Source of the DNA: Actinomycetota bacterium
GTDB lineage: Bacteria; Actinomycetota; Actinomycetes; Nanopelagicales; Nanopelagicaceae
Direction of reading: 5' to 3'
Length of the DNA stretch: 64,000 nucleotides
Assembly: GCA_009702925.1 (NCBI GenBank)
Contig: WLHC01000002.1
Location: forward strand, 1-64,000
Positions 39,201 through 48,327 of this stretch are shown piece by piece; within the stretch, counting starts at the first letter, position 1; each line of letters opens with the position of its first letter. The notes under the pieces were generated by a model, which saw only the letters and a list, made by a program, of their open reading frames with translations, had not been told where the DNA came from and ran no database searches. Made by a program: the position numbers and the translations under genes.

Positions 39201-39332
39201 ATTGCTGCGATTGAAAGTGATCACTCGCGAATTGAAAATGAGGTTCTTGCAGTGTCAATGGTCCGTGACGGCGCGATATCTATAGGTGATAGTGAAATCG
39301 GCTTAGAGGTTGTTTTAACTAAATCGACCTGA
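36216..39332 (+). CDS. ileS: Isoleucyl-tRNA synthetase
   Basis: Charges tRNA-Ile. 1038 residues with Rossmann core motifs: HIGH-equivalent GTHH in GPPTANGMPGTHHIEARV, GWDCHGLPVE, and KMSKH in DGRKMSKHLGNVLEP; zinc-type cysteines in CPRCG and CWRCH; CP1 editing domain (WTTTPWTL, DGTGLVHQSPAFG). The length and motif style match the eukaryote-like IleRS type usual in actinobacteria. Start is the ATG directly after the T-box U-tract; upstream in-frame codons lie inside the riboswitch. It ends 1-2 nt from the convergent yggT. Confidence 0.97.
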   Translation: MSFRQISASVDLPAVEHQILKFWRENSVFEKTVNAREDGPTWTFYEGPPTANGMPGTHHIEARVFKDVFPRFHTMKGKYVERKAGWDCHGLPVEIAVEKELGFSGKGDIEKYGISQFNDKCRESVQRHVSAFTEMTDRMGFWVDFDQAYWTMSPEYVESVWWSLKEIWKKGLLVQDHRVAPYCPRCGTGLSDHELAQGYETVTDPSVFVRFPVTSGEFQKLKASLLVWTTTPWTLVSNTAIAVHPEVEYVVVQVSVEEQEDEVLVVAKALIESVKGDKKILKTMLGKDLEKITYQRPFDYVEIPDAHYVVLATYVTTEDGTGLVHQSPAFGADDLAVCRNYGLPVVNPIAPDGRFLKEVPVVGGMFFKDADKTLVKELKASGALYKHQQYEHSYPHCWRCHTALMYYAQPSWYIRTTSIKEALLRENASTNWHPETIKEGRYGDWLNNNIDWALSRNRYWGTPLPIWRCENEHEICVDSLKELGQLAGKELSNLDPHRPFVDDITFDCSECDSTMIRVPEVIDCWYDSGAMPFAQWGYPHKEGSIEKFKASYPADFICEAIDQTRGWFYTLMTIGTLVFDQSSYKTVLCLGHILDKDGRKMSKHLGNVLEPMALMDQHGADAVRWYMLAAGSPWSARRVGHENLNEVVRKTLLTYWNTVSFHALYAKASNFELSQTPLLADRPLMDKWIISELNLLIANVDKALEGFDSQVAGRDLAKFIDDLSNWYVRRSRRRFWDGDVAALATLHECLVTLTQLLAPLVPFITEHVWQELVRPTDPLAPLSVHLSDFPISKSHEVNRDLGKQVELTRRIVELGRATRAESGIKIRQPLGRALIAAKGWSDLPEQMREQIADELNVMELEDIANADGDLVDVSVKANFKSLGAKFGGAVQEIAKAIAGVDPTELVKQLRNQGSISLADWTITLEDLVITEVPKSGWSVSSHDGESVALDLQLTPRLVLAGNVREVIRFIQERRKSEGFDISDRIKVAWNGTPEIIAAIESDHSRIENEVLAVSMVRDGAISIGDSEIGLEVVLTKST

Positions 39333-39333
39333 T

Positions 39334-39618
39334 CTAAAGGCGGCTAACGAAGCCGATCAATAACTGAGTTCCGAAAAAAAGAACTATAAAACTCATATCC
39401 AAACTAATTGCGCCTAGACGAAGTGGTGGAACAAATCGCGCAACGAATTTCATTGGCCTGTCCGTGATCGTATAAATGGCCTCGACCAAGTAGAGAATGG
39501 GACCACGCGGGCGCCAAGTTTTCGAAAACATTTGTACATAATCAAAGATTAGTCGCCCCAACAAAGCAAAAAGGAACAACTGCAATATATTGGCTAGCAG
39601 TGAGCCCACGCTCAACAT
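39334..39618 (-). CDS. YggT-family membrane protein
   Basis: 94 residues with two hydrophobic segments flanking the family core WRPRGPILYLVEAIYTITDRPMKF (split here as YLVEAIYTITDRP) and RFVPPLRLG. YggT genes sit beside sepF in Gram-positive division clusters; molecular role is unclear. It lies 2 nt downstream of sepF and converges on ileS. In many actinobacteria divIVA lies here, but no divIVA is present. Confidence 0.9.
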   Translation of the reverse strand: MLSVGSLLANILQLFLFALLGRLIFDYVQMFSKTWRPRGPILYLVEAIYTITDRPMKFVARFVPPLRLGAISLDMSFIVLFFGTQLLIGFVSRL

Positions 39619-39620
39619 GA

Positions 39621-40088
39621 TCAGCTCTGGTTAAAAAAACTTGCTTGTGCCGCAGCTGATTTGTCTTCACTGCTTACTGAAACATTTGCTGGCGAAAGAA
39701 GAAATACTTTTTTAGTTACTCGCTCAATTGTTCCATGCAATCCAAATGCAAGACCGCTTGCAAAATCCACAAGTCTCTTATGCTCTGATTCATCCATCTC
39801 TGTTAAATTGATAATGACAGGATTGCCTTCGCGGTAATGCTCACCAATTGTTCGCGCCTCGTTGTAATAGCGAGGATGCAAAGTAATGATGCGATCTAAA
39901 GTTGGAAGATCTAACTGCGGAGCAGTTTCTACAACTTCTCCCCTACGTACAGTTGGCACTGGACGAAGCTCTCGGCTCTTAATTCGCACATCACTTGATT
40001 TTGCTGGTGCTTGTGATTGTGGGGTATCAAATTCCGGCTCATCCATTAAACCTAAGTAGTTGGCAACACGGCGGATTGCATTAGACAT
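39621..40088 (-). CDS. sepF: Cell division protein SepF
   Basis: A 155-residue FtsZ-binding protein that anchors the Z-ring to the membrane in Gram-positive bacteria. The N-terminal amphipathic membrane-binding helix (MSNAIRRVANYLGL) is followed by a charged linker and the SepF core (ITLHPRYYNEARTIGEHYREGNPVIIN split as LHPRYYNEA, GEHYREGNPVIINL; MDESEHKRLVDFASGLAFGL). No FtsA gene is seen, so SepF is the likely tether. Confidence 0.94.
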   Translation of the reverse strand: MSNAIRRVANYLGLMDEPEFDTPQSQAPAKSSDVRIKSRELRPVPTVRRGEVVETAPQLDLPTLDRIITLHPRYYNEARTIGEHYREGNPVIINLTEMDESEHKRLVDFASGLAFGLHGTIERVTKKVFLLSPANVSVSSEDKSAAAQASFFNQS

Positions 40089-40097
40089 GAGAAAAGG

Positions 40098-40754
40098 TTA
40101 CCTCTGGGGTGAGCGAGAACCGAGTATTGATGAGCCAACTCGCACATGTGTCGCTCCATAGGAAATGGCCATTTCATAGTCCCCACTCATGCCAGCAGAT
40201 AACCCGGTCGCCCCGGGAAACTCCCTCATAAACTCCATGTGAATCTGTTGAAGTTGTTCGTAGGCTCGGGCCGGATCCATTGATAATGGTGGCACCGACA
40301 TAATTCCAGACAATCTATGTTTTGAAGAGTTTTCAATTGCCCTAGCTAATTCATATAGATCCTCACTTTTGGCTCCCCCTCGATGATGGGCGCCATCGAG
40401 TGAAACCTGAAGAAAAATTGAAAGTGGGTGCGGTGCAATCTTTTCTATCAACTCAAAATGTCGAAGTTCATCTAATGAGTGAATGACAGATGCCCAGCTA
40501 GTAATTGATTTGAGTTTATTGCTTTGTATCTGCCCCTGGAAATGCCATGTGGCTGGGACCACCTTTGATTTTTCGGCTCCTTCAGAATCGCGATTCTCGC
40601 CGAAATCGCAAACTCCGAGTTGGCTTAAAATCTCCACATCACTTGCCGGAAAACTCTTCGTAACTACAACTAAGACCACTTCGTGATCTGCTACAGAGGC
40701 AATCTTGTTCTTAACTTCTCTCAGGTTTTCTTCTAACTCGGCTTTTCTGTTCAT
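40098..40754 (-). CDS. PLP homeostasis protein (YggS/YBL036C family)
   Basis: A 218-residue PLP-binding alanine-racemase-fold protein without known catalysis, helping to balance PLP and amino-acid pools. Motifs: VTKSFPASDVEILSQLG (PLP lysine), FGENRDSEG, WHFQGQIQSNK, HSLDE, and the C-terminal LSAGMSGDYEMAISYGATHVRVGS. Start ATG overlaps the pgeF stop (ATGA); an upstream in-frame extension lies inside pgeF. Confidence 0.93.
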   Translation of the reverse strand: MNRKAELEENLREVKNKIASVADHEVVLVVVTKSFPASDVEILSQLGVCDFGENRDSEGAEKSKVVPATWHFQGQIQSNKLKSITSWASVIHSLDELRHFELIEKIAPHPLSIFLQVSLDGAHHRGGAKSEDLYELARAIENSSKHRLSGIMSVPPLSMDPARAYEQLQQIHMEFMREFPGATGLSAGMSGDYEMAISYGATHVRVGSSILGSRSPQR

Positions 40755-41401
40755 ATTTTTACTACCCCCACAAACCGACCAGTCGGTGATTGCCTGCGAT
40801 GAGAAAAATAGGAAGCGTTTTCCATGGTGCATATAGTCGAAGCCTCAAAACTCACATCCTGTGCCATCAATTCTGCTACTAACCCTGCTTGGAGATCTAA
40901 GGCTGGTGTCGAATGCCTTGTAGTGGAGTGAGAATCTGGATGATTAGCAGTTACTTCCTCCTGCAACCCAAGCGGTACTTCATAACATTTTCCACAAATG
41001 GAAGGTCCTAATACGGCATGAATGTGCTTTGCTCCTAAATCCCTCATTGCCTCAATAGAATTTATTGCAACTCTGTTCACCAAGCCAGCGCGTCCAACAT
41101 GGACAGCGCCAACAACTGACTCTGAAATAAGTAAAAGTGGAATGCAGTCTGCCACCATGACCGCTAATGAAATATCAGGATTGGCCGTTACTAATGCATC
41201 ACACGTTGGTTCAATTTCACTGTATTGCGTGACAACGACAACAGCGTTGCCATGTACTTGATTCATAAATTGAGTGGTTGGTAACGTCGCTCGATTTGCT
41301 TTAACTTTCAATGGATCATCGCCCACATGGCCCGCAAAGTTAAGAGATTCGTAACTGCCCGAACTAAAGCCACCGGTTCGATCAGTGAAAAAATAGGACA
41401 A
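40751..41401 (-). CDS. pgeF: Peptidoglycan editing factor PgeF (YfiH/LACC1 family)
   Basis: 216 residues. The family removes wrongly incorporated L-Ser from muropeptide precursors or acts as a multicopper-like oxidoreductase. His and Cys ligands are visible in MNQVHGNAVVV, VADCIPLLL and AVHVGRAGLV (usual HAGWRG is HVGRAG here), plus ICGKCYEVP and FSHRRQSPTGRF. TTG start 11 nt after the ftsZ stop with AAGGAA upstream. Position between ftsZ and yggS is typical. Confidence 0.9.
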   Translation of the reverse strand: MSYFFTDRTGGFSSGSYESLNFAGHVGDDPLKVKANRATLPTTQFMNQVHGNAVVVVTQYSEIEPTCDALVTANPDISLAVMVADCIPLLLISESVVGAVHVGRAGLVNRVAINSIEAMRDLGAKHIHAVLGPSICGKCYEVPLGLQEEVTANHPDSHSTTRHSTPALDLQAGLVAELMAQDVSFEASTICTMENASYFSHRRQSPTGRFVGVVKI

Positions 41402-41412
41402 AGCAGAATTCC

Positions 41413-42543
41413 TTACTTCATGAAGTCAGGAATATCGATCTCATCCTCAGCTACCAATTCTTCAAAAGTGACTCGGCGCCTTGGTAGCTCATTATCTAAA
41501 TCAAGGGCTACAGCCAATGGATCATTAGCAGAAATAGGGTCAGCCACTCCACCCAATGTTGCGGCATCAAATGAAGGTGTTGCTACCTTCTTTGGTTGCC
41601 CACCTTCAAAGCCTGCTGCAACAACAGTTATACGAATTTCATCACCAAGAGCATCATCGATAGTTGTTCCAAAAATGAACTTAGCATTTGGGTGAACAAC
41701 TGATTGAACTAACTCACATGCCTCGTTGACTTCGAACAAACCTAAATCCGATCCACCAGAAACTGAAAGCAATACTCCCATGGCACCATCAATTGATGCT
41801 TCCAGTAATGGACTAGAGATTGCAAGCTCTGCTGCTCGGATTGCTCGGTTTTCGCCACGTGCAGATCCGATTCCCATTAATGCCGATCCTGCACCTGACA
41901 TGACAGCTTTTACATCTGCAAAATCTAGATTGATTAATCCAGGCTGTGTAATGATTTCGGAAATTCCTTGGACTCCAGAGAGTAGAACTTGATCTGCGCT
42001 CTTAAAAGCATCAGCCAAAGTTATTTGACGATCAGAGATGGCAAGCAAGCGATCATTCGGGATAACAATTAACGTATCAACTTCTTCACGCAATGCTTCA
42101 ATACCAACATCTGCCTGTTCTGATCGCAGCTTTGCTTCAAAAGAAAATGGACGAGTTACAACTCCAATTGTTAATGCACCGATCTCTCGAGCAATTTTTG
42201 CAACAACGGGAGCCGCGCCAGTTCCAGTTCCGCCACCTTCGCCAGCAGTTACAAAAACCATATCTGCCCCGCGAAGAATCTCTTCAATATCATCTGCATG
42301 ATCAAGTGCTGCTTCGCGTCCTTTATCGGGATCCATACCTGCGCCAAGACCACGAGTTGTCTTGCGACCGATATCAAGTTTTACATCTGCATCACTCATT
42401 AACAAATGTTGTGCATCAGTGTTAATTGCAATGAACTCAACACCTTTTAATCCAACATCAATCATTCGATTGACTGCATTAACTCCACCGCCACCAATGC
42501 CAACTACTTTGATGACAGCCAAATAATTTTGCGGTGAAGCCAC
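41413..42543 (-). CDS. ftsZ: Cell division GTPase FtsZ
   Basis: Tubulin homologue forming the Z-ring. 376 residues: [15 protein letters not shown], the tubulin signature [12 protein letters not shown] (about 101-112), FINTD-like [16 protein letters not shown] and the [10 protein letters not shown]7 loop. The disordered linker is short and the C-terminal peptide [10 protein letters not shown] is present for SepF/FtsW binding. GTG start with AGGAGG 7 nt upstream, the strongest ribosome site seen in this window. The 151-bp gap to ftsQ probably holds its own promoter. Confidence 0.98.
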   Translation of the reverse strand: MASPQNYLAVIKVVGIGGGGVNAVNRMIDVGLKGVEFIAINTDAQHLLMSDADVKLDIGRKTTRGLGAGMDPDKGREAALDHADDIEEILRGADMVFVTAGEGGGTGTGAAPVVAKIAREIGALTIGVVTRPFSFEAKLRSEQADVGIEALREEVDTLIVIPNDRLLAISDRQITLADAFKSADQVLLSGVQGISEIITQPGLINLDFADVKAVMSGAGSALMGIGSARGENRAIRAAELAISSPLLEASIDGAMGVLLSVSGGSDLGLFEVNEACELVQSVVHPNAKFIFGTTIDDALGDEIRITVVAAGFEGGQPKKVATPSFDAATLGGVADPISANDPLAVALDLDNELPRRRVTFEELVAEDEIDIPDFMK

Positions 42544-42694
42544 GTGTCTTCCTCCTTTTGAACCTTAAACCTCACCTTGAGAGTTACGGCTCAATGATTT
42601 TCAATAAGGTGAACCTAAAGCGCGCAAGGGTGATTATCAAACACCGACATGAATTCTTTAACGTGTCGCGAAACAAATAAATGTGATGAATTTT
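42544..42694 (-). promoter_or_regulatory. ftsQ-ftsZ intergenic leader with inverted repeat
   Basis: Largest gap inside the division cluster. TCACCTT (42572-42578) and AAGGTGA (42606-42612) form an inverted repeat around a ~27-nt loop just upstream of the ftsZ ribosome site. It likely contains the separate ftsZ promoter common in actinobacteria, but no clear -35/-10 pair was found. Confidence 0.4.
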
Positions 42695-43336
42695 TTAATT
42701 TACGATCGGTGCATGTGGTGCCGATAGATCAATTTTAGTTATCTTATTGTTTTCAGGTAGGGCAAGAATCCTTTGATAAACCCTGGTTTTCAACTCGTTT
42801 TCACTGTTTATTCCCCACTTAACTTCAAGGATTCGTTCTCCTTGTGCCAATTGCAGGTCCAGTGAACCTGAGTTCTGGACCTTGATTGACTTCAATGTTT
42901 GACTTAACTGTGAATCTAGAGAGTTAATCAGATCGACTGCTTTCAAAGCTGACGTAGCATCGATCGCCTGGATCTGAATAAGGTCGGACCTGTTAGCATT
43001 TTGAAGTTGAAAGCTCTTACCCTCTACATCAAATGCTTTCCCGTTATATAGAGCGACCGGGGTCCGTTCAAGAATTCGTACCGTGACTTTCCCGCTAATC
43101 CAATCGCGCGATACTTCGGCTTTTTTCACCCACGCTAAATTCTCAAACTTAGTTGCAATTACTTTAGGTTGGATTCGCGCTAATTTTTCACCTTTTATAA
43201 CCCCAGGATTTACATTTGATCGTGAACCAATGATTTCAACTGAACTTACTGTAAATAGAGTTGAGTAACCCAGAGCATATGTTGCACCGGCAATCATTAA
43301 AATTGGTAAGGCTACTAATGTGAAGCGTCTTCTCAT
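42695..43336 (-). CDS. ftsQ: Cell division protein FtsQ/DivIB
   Basis: A 213-residue bitopic membrane protein of the divisome. Basic N-terminus, one membrane helix (about 6-24), POTRA domain (LFTVSSVEIIGSRSNVNPGVI; WVKKAEVSRDWISGKVTVRILERTPVALY), then the FtsQ domain. No cytoplasmic extension. Immediately follows murC with no gap. Confidence 0.92.
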   Translation of the reverse strand: MRRRFTLVALPILMIAGATYALGYSTLFTVSSVEIIGSRSNVNPGVIKGEKLARIQPKVIATKFENLAWVKKAEVSRDWISGKVTVRILERTPVALYNGKAFDVEGKSFQLQNANRSDLIQIQAIDATSALKAVDLINSLDSQLSQTLKSIKVQNSGSLDLQLAQGERILEVKWGINSENELKTRVYQRILALPENNKITKIDLSAPHAPIVN

Positions 43337-44728
43337 TTAAGCAAATCGCCTTTGTAAGCCTTCTACAATGATTGGTGCTAGTGAACTTACATCACCTGCA
43401 CCAAGTGTCATGATCACATCACCTGGTTGGGCTGAAGCAACTACAGAATCTGTTACTTCCACAAAGTTAGGTATGTACTCTCCTCTAACCATCTTGGAGG
43501 TGATGAGTCTGGATGTAACCCCTTCAATTGGCTTCTCACTTGCGGCGTATATTTCTAAAACAATCGCGCGATCTGCTTTGTCTAACGCTTCTGAAAATCT
43601 TGGCGCAAATGCACGAGTGCGTGAAAAACGATGTGGCTGAAATACAACTATCAATCGGCCATCTGCTGCGAACCGGCGGGCAGCTTCTAGGGTTACTTGT
43701 ATTTCAGTTGGATGGTGTCCATAGTCATCGATAACTCGTATCCCGTTTACGGTGCCCTTTAACTCAAATCTACGTCCAGTCCCCCGAAACATCCCAAGGC
43801 CTGCCAAAAGTTGTGCCGCTGGCATCGCTAACTTCAAACCCGTTGCTAATACTGATGCTGCATTAAGTAAGTTATGTTGACCGGGCACTTGAAGTTCAAT
43901 AATGCCAATCATTTTTCCATGCCAAATCGCTCGTGCTCTAGAACTCATCGCCAAAAGCTCTATCTGATCTATATGCAGATCTGCGGTTTCACTTAAACCG
44001 TATGAAATCTGTTCAAGCCCGGATTTTGAAATATCCATTGCTAGCCTCTTCGCGCCCGAATCATCTGCGCAATAAACAAGGAAGCCATCTTTTTGAATGG
44101 TCTCTGCAAAATCCACAAATGCTTTATCTACTGCCTCTGGGGTCTCGAAGAAATCAACGTGATCATGCTCGATATTGGTCACTATTGCCCCAAATGGTCG
44201 ATACTCAATGAAGGATCCATCTGATTCATCTGCCTCGGCTACAAATATTTCACCCGTTCCACGGTGGGCGTTGGAACCAGAGGCCGTGATGTTTCCACCA
44301 ATTGCAAAAGAAGGATCAGCCGAACAAGCTTGCAAGGCAACGGCTAACATTGAAGAGGTCGTTGTTTTTCCGTGGGTCCCAGCGACTGCAATACTTTTTG
44401 ATTCTGACATCAAGATTGATAGCGCAGAGGCGCGAGTGAGCATCTGAAGTTGCAACTCTTCGGCACGCATTCGCTCTACATTGTTTGGTGAAATTGCATT
44501 GGAATAGACGACTAAGTCTGCACCATCCACATTTTCTGAAGCATGTGATGTTGATATTTTCGCCCCCAAAGCAACGAGTGCAGAAATTACCGATGAATCC
44601 TTTGTGTCCGAACCAGTAACTGTAATCTCATGCGTTAACGCGATGCGAGCCAATCCGCTCATGCCGGCACCGCCAATGCCGATAAAGTGAATTCGCTTAC
44701 CTACTAAAACCGAAAGCGTTGGCTTCAT
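43337..44728 (-). CDS. murC: UDP-N-acetylmuramate--L-alanine ligase
   Basis: Adds the first L-Ala to UDP-MurNAc. 463 residues; FIGIGGAGMSGLARI at the N-terminus, ATP-binding AGTHGKTTTSSM near 116-127, EADESDGSF, NIEHDHVDFF, DDYGHHPTEI and VFQPHRFSRT. Overlaps the murG stop by 4 nt. Confidence 0.97.
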   Translation of the reverse strand: MKPTLSVLVGKRIHFIGIGGAGMSGLARIALTHEITVTGSDTKDSSVISALVALGAKISTSHASENVDGADLVVYSNAISPNNVERMRAEELQLQMLTRASALSILMSESKSIAVAGTHGKTTTSSMLAVALQACSADPSFAIGGNITASGSNAHRGTGEIFVAEADESDGSFIEYRPFGAIVTNIEHDHVDFFETPEAVDKAFVDFAETIQKDGFLVYCADDSGAKRLAMDISKSGLEQISYGLSETADLHIDQIELLAMSSRARAIWHGKMIGIIELQVPGQHNLLNAASVLATGLKLAMPAAQLLAGLGMFRGTGRRFELKGTVNGIRVIDDYGHHPTEIQVTLEAARRFAADGRLIVVFQPHRFSRTRAFAPRFSEALDKADRAIVLEIYAASEKPIEGVTSRLITSKMVRGEYIPNFVEVTDSVVASAQPGDVIMTLGAGDVSSLAPIIVEGLQRRFA

Positions 44729-45801
44729 TTTTTAATTGCATACTCTGCTAGAGCAACGATTTTCTCTGCTGCCATGAGATCTTCGCCGCTACCAGATACC
44801 GGAGATTGAGACGACTCAATAATGAGGCTGGCAATGTTCTCTTTTACATACTTGGCGTTAAATAGTTTTTGATCAATAACTCTTGCTCTTCCTGCGCTAA
44901 CAAGGCTAGAGGCATTAACTAACTGTTCACCATTTCCGATTGGTAGAGGCACGAAAAGAGCGTAACGGCCAAGAGCGCGAAATTCACTACAAGTGACCGC
45001 GCCACTTCGCCCAATAATTAAATCAGCGGCCAAATATGCATCAGCCATCTGATCGACATATGAAACTGCTTTATAGCCATCCAATGATGTTGGAAGTTGA
45101 TTGAGGCGACCCACGGAGTGAAGAACGTTGAATCCACTTTTTAGAAGAAATTCCACGCACTCTTCGATCACATTATTTATCGCAATTGATCCTTGTGATC
45201 CTCCCATGATAAAAATAAATGGAACCTTGGCTGCAACGCCTAATCGTGCCTTAGCTTCTGCGCGTGCTAGCAGCCAATCTTTTTTTGCATTCTCATAAGC
45301 CGAAGTGACATCTGATCTCAATGGAAGTCCAGCCAAAAGTGCGCCAGAGAATTTTCCACTACTCACAGGATGAGCAACAGCCAAATGTGGAGTAAACACG
45401 GCTCCAACTTTGTTGGCCCAGCCTGGTTTGGCATTTGCCTCGTGAATAACTATTGGAATTTTTAAACTGCGCGCGGCTAGATATGCCGGTGCACTTACAT
45501 ATCCACCGAATCCAATCAATAGATCAGAATTAGAAAGAATCTTTCGGCAACTAGAAATAGATGAAAACAGATCAAAAGGTATTTTTAGCCATGAAAAAGA
45601 AGGCCGTCTAGCAATGGCAACTTTTGGAATTATTCTTAACTCAAAGCCAGCCTCTGGAATAAGAGTTGTTTCTAAGCCTTTAGCAGTTCCAATAAACAAA
45701 CATTTATCTGAGGGATGCAGTTTTTTCCATTCACGTGCCACTGCTAAGGCAGGTTGGATGTGACCTGCTGTACCCCCACCTGCAAAAACTACTGTAGCCA
45801 T
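44725..45801 (-). CDS. murG: Lipid II-forming glycosyltransferase MurG
   Basis: Adds GlcNAc to lipid I on the cytoplasmic membrane face. 358 residues; GGGTAGHIQPALAVA at the N-terminus, GFGGYVSAPAYLAA, HEANAKPGWANK, IMGGSQGSIAINN, and SGAVTCSEFRALGRYALFVPLP for the UDP-GlcNAc site. Overlaps the ftsW stop by 13 nt. Confidence 0.97.
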   Translation of the reverse strand: MATVVFAGGGTAGHIQPALAVAREWKKLHPSDKCLFIGTAKGLETTLIPEAGFELRIIPKVAIARRPSFSWLKIPFDLFSSISSCRKILSNSDLLIGFGGYVSAPAYLAARSLKIPIVIHEANAKPGWANKVGAVFTPHLAVAHPVSSGKFSGALLAGLPLRSDVTSAYENAKKDWLLARAEAKARLGVAAKVPFIFIMGGSQGSIAINNVIEECVEFLLKSGFNVLHSVGRLNQLPTSLDGYKAVSYVDQMADAYLAADLIIGRSGAVTCSEFRALGRYALFVPLPIGNGEQLVNASSLVSAGRARVIDQKLFNAKYVKENIASLIIESSQSPVSGSGEDLMAAEKIVALAEYAIKK

Positions 45802-46955
45802 TTGTTGCCCGTAGCTTGTAACTCTTTATAGATCACAGGATCTCGTCGAGCCGCGCCAAGTACAAAACCTATAGCCATATATGTTGCAATGAGTGAAGAG
45901 CCGCCATAAGAAAGCAGCGGCAAAGTCACTCCAACTACCGGAAGAACACTTATTGCCGATCCAATATTGAGAACTGTTTGAATCCCAATCCAGCAACCGA
46001 TTCCTGATCCAACATATCTGACCATTGGATCTTGGGCTCGCATGGCAATCTTAAAAACAGAGAACAGAAGGATGCTCATCAAAAATAATGTGGCTAGAGT
46101 TCCAAATAATCCTAACTCTTCGCCAATTACCGAAAATATGAAATCGGTATGAGCTTCGGCGAGGTTTCCCCATTTTTGGCGAGAAGCGCCCAAGCCCACC
46201 CCAAAGAATCCTCCACTTGCCAGCCCAAAAAGACTATGTGCGGGCTGCCAACCATAGAGTTTGTACTGATCCTCGGCAAATGGATTAAGAAAAGCGATGA
46301 ATCTTTGAACTCTATAGGGAGATGTCAAAACTAGAAGTGCCAAACTTAGAAAACCAGCACTAAGTACAACACCAAATACCCGCAGCTTTAAACCTGAAAC
46401 CCATAAAAGTCCAACCAGAATAAATCCGAAGACTGATGCACTTCCTAAATCATTTCCGGCCAAGATTAGAACCATACATAGGAAGAATGCTGGGGTAATT
46501 AACGCTAAGACATTGGAGTGAATTCGTCCAGATCGCTCGTGCTTAGCTAAAACATAGCCAGCCCACAAAATCATTAAGAACTTAGCAAATTCACTTGGTT
46601 GAATGATGATAAAACCTAAACTCAACCAGTTTTGATTTCCGCTTGTTGAATTACCAAAAATTTGAACAAACAAGAGCATTACGACTGAGATTAAAACTCC
46701 TCCGCGAGCAATAACTTTCCAGTGCAAGAGTGAGATTCTTGAAAGTACCCAGGCCATAGGAATTGAAAAGAGCAAAAAGACCAATTGACGAACTGCAATG
46801 GCGTAAGTGGAACCTTTGCTTCCTAACGAATCTATCGAAGAGGCTGAAAAAACCATGATCAGACCTAGAAGACTTAATAACAACGTGCTTCCCACCAGCA
46901 TGTAATAGAGATTGACTGGCTTGGTAAAAAGGTTTTCTTTCCTTTTAGTTTGCAT
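45789..46955 (-). CDS. ftsW: Septal peptidoglycan polymerase FtsW (SEDS family)
   Basis: A 388-residue SEDS glycosyltransferase with about ten helices that polymerises lipid II at the septum with FtsI. Signatures: VFSASSIDSLG, QPSEFAKFLMILW, LAGNDLGSASVF, and catalytic/structural LAEAHTDFIFSVIGEELGLFG with VVGVTLPLLSYGGSSL. The start at MQTKRKENL overlaps murD by 11 nt; an upstream in-frame extension lies within murD. Confidence 0.96.
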   Translation of the reverse strand: MQTKRKENLFTKPVNLYYMLVGSTLLLSLLGLIMVFSASSIDSLGSKGSTYAIAVRQLVFLLFSIPMAWVLSRISLLHWKVIARGGVLISVVMLLFVQIFGNSTSGNQNWLSLGFIIIQPSEFAKFLMILWAGYVLAKHERSGRIHSNVLALITPAFFLCMVLILAGNDLGSASVFGFILVGLLWVSGLKLRVFGVVLSAGFLSLALLVLTSPYRVQRFIAFLNPFAEDQYKLYGWQPAHSLFGLASGGFFGVGLGASRQKWGNLAEAHTDFIFSVIGEELGLFGTLATLFLMSILLFSVFKIAMRAQDPMVRYVGSGIGCWIGIQTVLNIGSAISVLPVVGVTLPLLSYGGSSLIATYMAIGFVLGAARRDPVIYKELQATGNKWLQ

Positions 46956-48324
46956 GTGCCACCAATTTCTTAACAGCTGCAGCAAATCGATCCCCTCGAT
47001 CTGCATAAGAAATAAACTGATCCATCGATGCGCAAGCAGGAGCCAAAACAACGCTATCTCCTGAAGTAGCAAACATTAATGCATGAGTAACTACTTGCTC
47101 CATTAGAGAATTATCTGCTTGGCCCTTTAAATAACCACTGGGTGTTTCAACTTTGACTCTCGGAACTTCTGGGGCAAATTTTTGTAAAGCGTTCTCAAGC
47201 AAAACTGAATCTTGGCCAATCAATATCGCTGCCTTGATCCGGCCCTTACAGCGTTGAATCAAAGCTTCCATGTCAGCGCCTTTTGTTAAACCTCCAGCAA
47301 TCCAAACTACAGATAAGTGTGAATTTAAAGAGGCAATTGCTGCATGTGGATTCGTTGCCTTGGAATCATCAATCCAAGCGATTGAATCCTTTTCTAGAAT
47401 TAGTTCTATACGATGTCTTCCTGGCCTGAAATCTTGCAAAGCCTTTTGAATTATTTCATGTGGGACATCAATTGATAAAGCCAAAGCGGCCGCGGCCATG
47501 GCATTTGAGACATTATGTGGGATTGTAGGTTTTACATCGCTAATCTCGCAGATCATCTGGGCCTCAATTGGATCAGAGACAAAGCAGCGATCAACAATTA
47601 ACTCTTCAACAACTCCTATCTCACCAGGTGCCGGAGTATTAAGGGAGAAAAAAACTTTACGCCCCTTCCAGGAGGCAGAACGCGTAACGACTTCACCGTC
47701 ATCTGCATTGAGGACGGCAATCTCGCTTTTATCAAGTAGTGACAACTTAGATTGCGCATACATTTCAAAGCTGCCGTGCCAATCAATGTGATCATGGGCA
47801 ATGTTTAATATAGCCGAGCTGTGAAACTTTGCTGTCTTTACCCAATGCAGTTGAAAGCTTGAAAGTTCCAAAACCAAATATTCAAAAGGATCTACTTGAT
47901 CAACTGCATCTATCACAGTCTCCCCTACGTTTCCGCAGGCTTTTGCTTTTATTCCAGCCGTTTGTAAAATCTTTGCGACCATCTCCACAGCAGTTGTTTT
48001 TCCATTAGTTCCGGTGATTGCTAACCATTTCTGATGTGGAGCAATCTCAGACTTTATCTGCCATGCCAAATCCACTTCGTTTAATACTTCTAAGTCACTA
48101 TTTAATGCTTTGATCAATAAAGGGTGATCTAATTTCCAACCAGGTGAGACAACTACTGCATCAAATTTTTTAAGGTCAATTACCTCGGTTTTAATGCCTG
48201 CATCAGAGTAATCATCTGCAATTGTGACTTTGCCACCACGTGATCTAAGAGAACGTTCAACTGAAAGTCCAGTTACACCAGCTCCTAAAATAAGGAAATT
48301 CTTGTTGGCTATATTTGATGTCAT
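46945..48324 (-). CDS. murD: UDP-N-acetylmuramoylalanine--D-glutamate ligase
   Basis: Adds D-Glu to UDP-MurNAc-L-Ala. 459 residues; ILGAGVTGLSVERSL, ATP-binding ITGTNGKTTAVEM, LELSSFQLHWV, LNIAHDHIDWHG, DDSKATNPHAAIA and LAPACASMDQF. Normal length, 3-nt gap after mraY. Confidence 0.97.
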   Translation of the reverse strand: MTSNIANKNFLILGAGVTGLSVERSLRSRGGKVTIADDYSDAGIKTEVIDLKKFDAVVVSPGWKLDHPLLIKALNSDLEVLNEVDLAWQIKSEIAPHQKWLAITGTNGKTTAVEMVAKILQTAGIKAKACGNVGETVIDAVDQVDPFEYLVLELSSFQLHWVKTAKFHSSAILNIAHDHIDWHGSFEMYAQSKLSLLDKSEIAVLNADDGEVVTRSASWKGRKVFFSLNTPAPGEIGVVEELIVDRCFVSDPIEAQMICEISDVKPTIPHNVSNAMAAAALALSIDVPHEIIQKALQDFRPGRHRIELILEKDSIAWIDDSKATNPHAAIASLNSHLSVVWIAGGLTKGADMEALIQRCKGRIKAAILIGQDSVLLENALQKFAPEVPRVKVETPSGYLKGQADNSLMEQVVTHALMFATSGDSVVLAPACASMDQFISYADRGDRFAAAVKKLVAHAN

Positions 48325-48327
48325 GGA

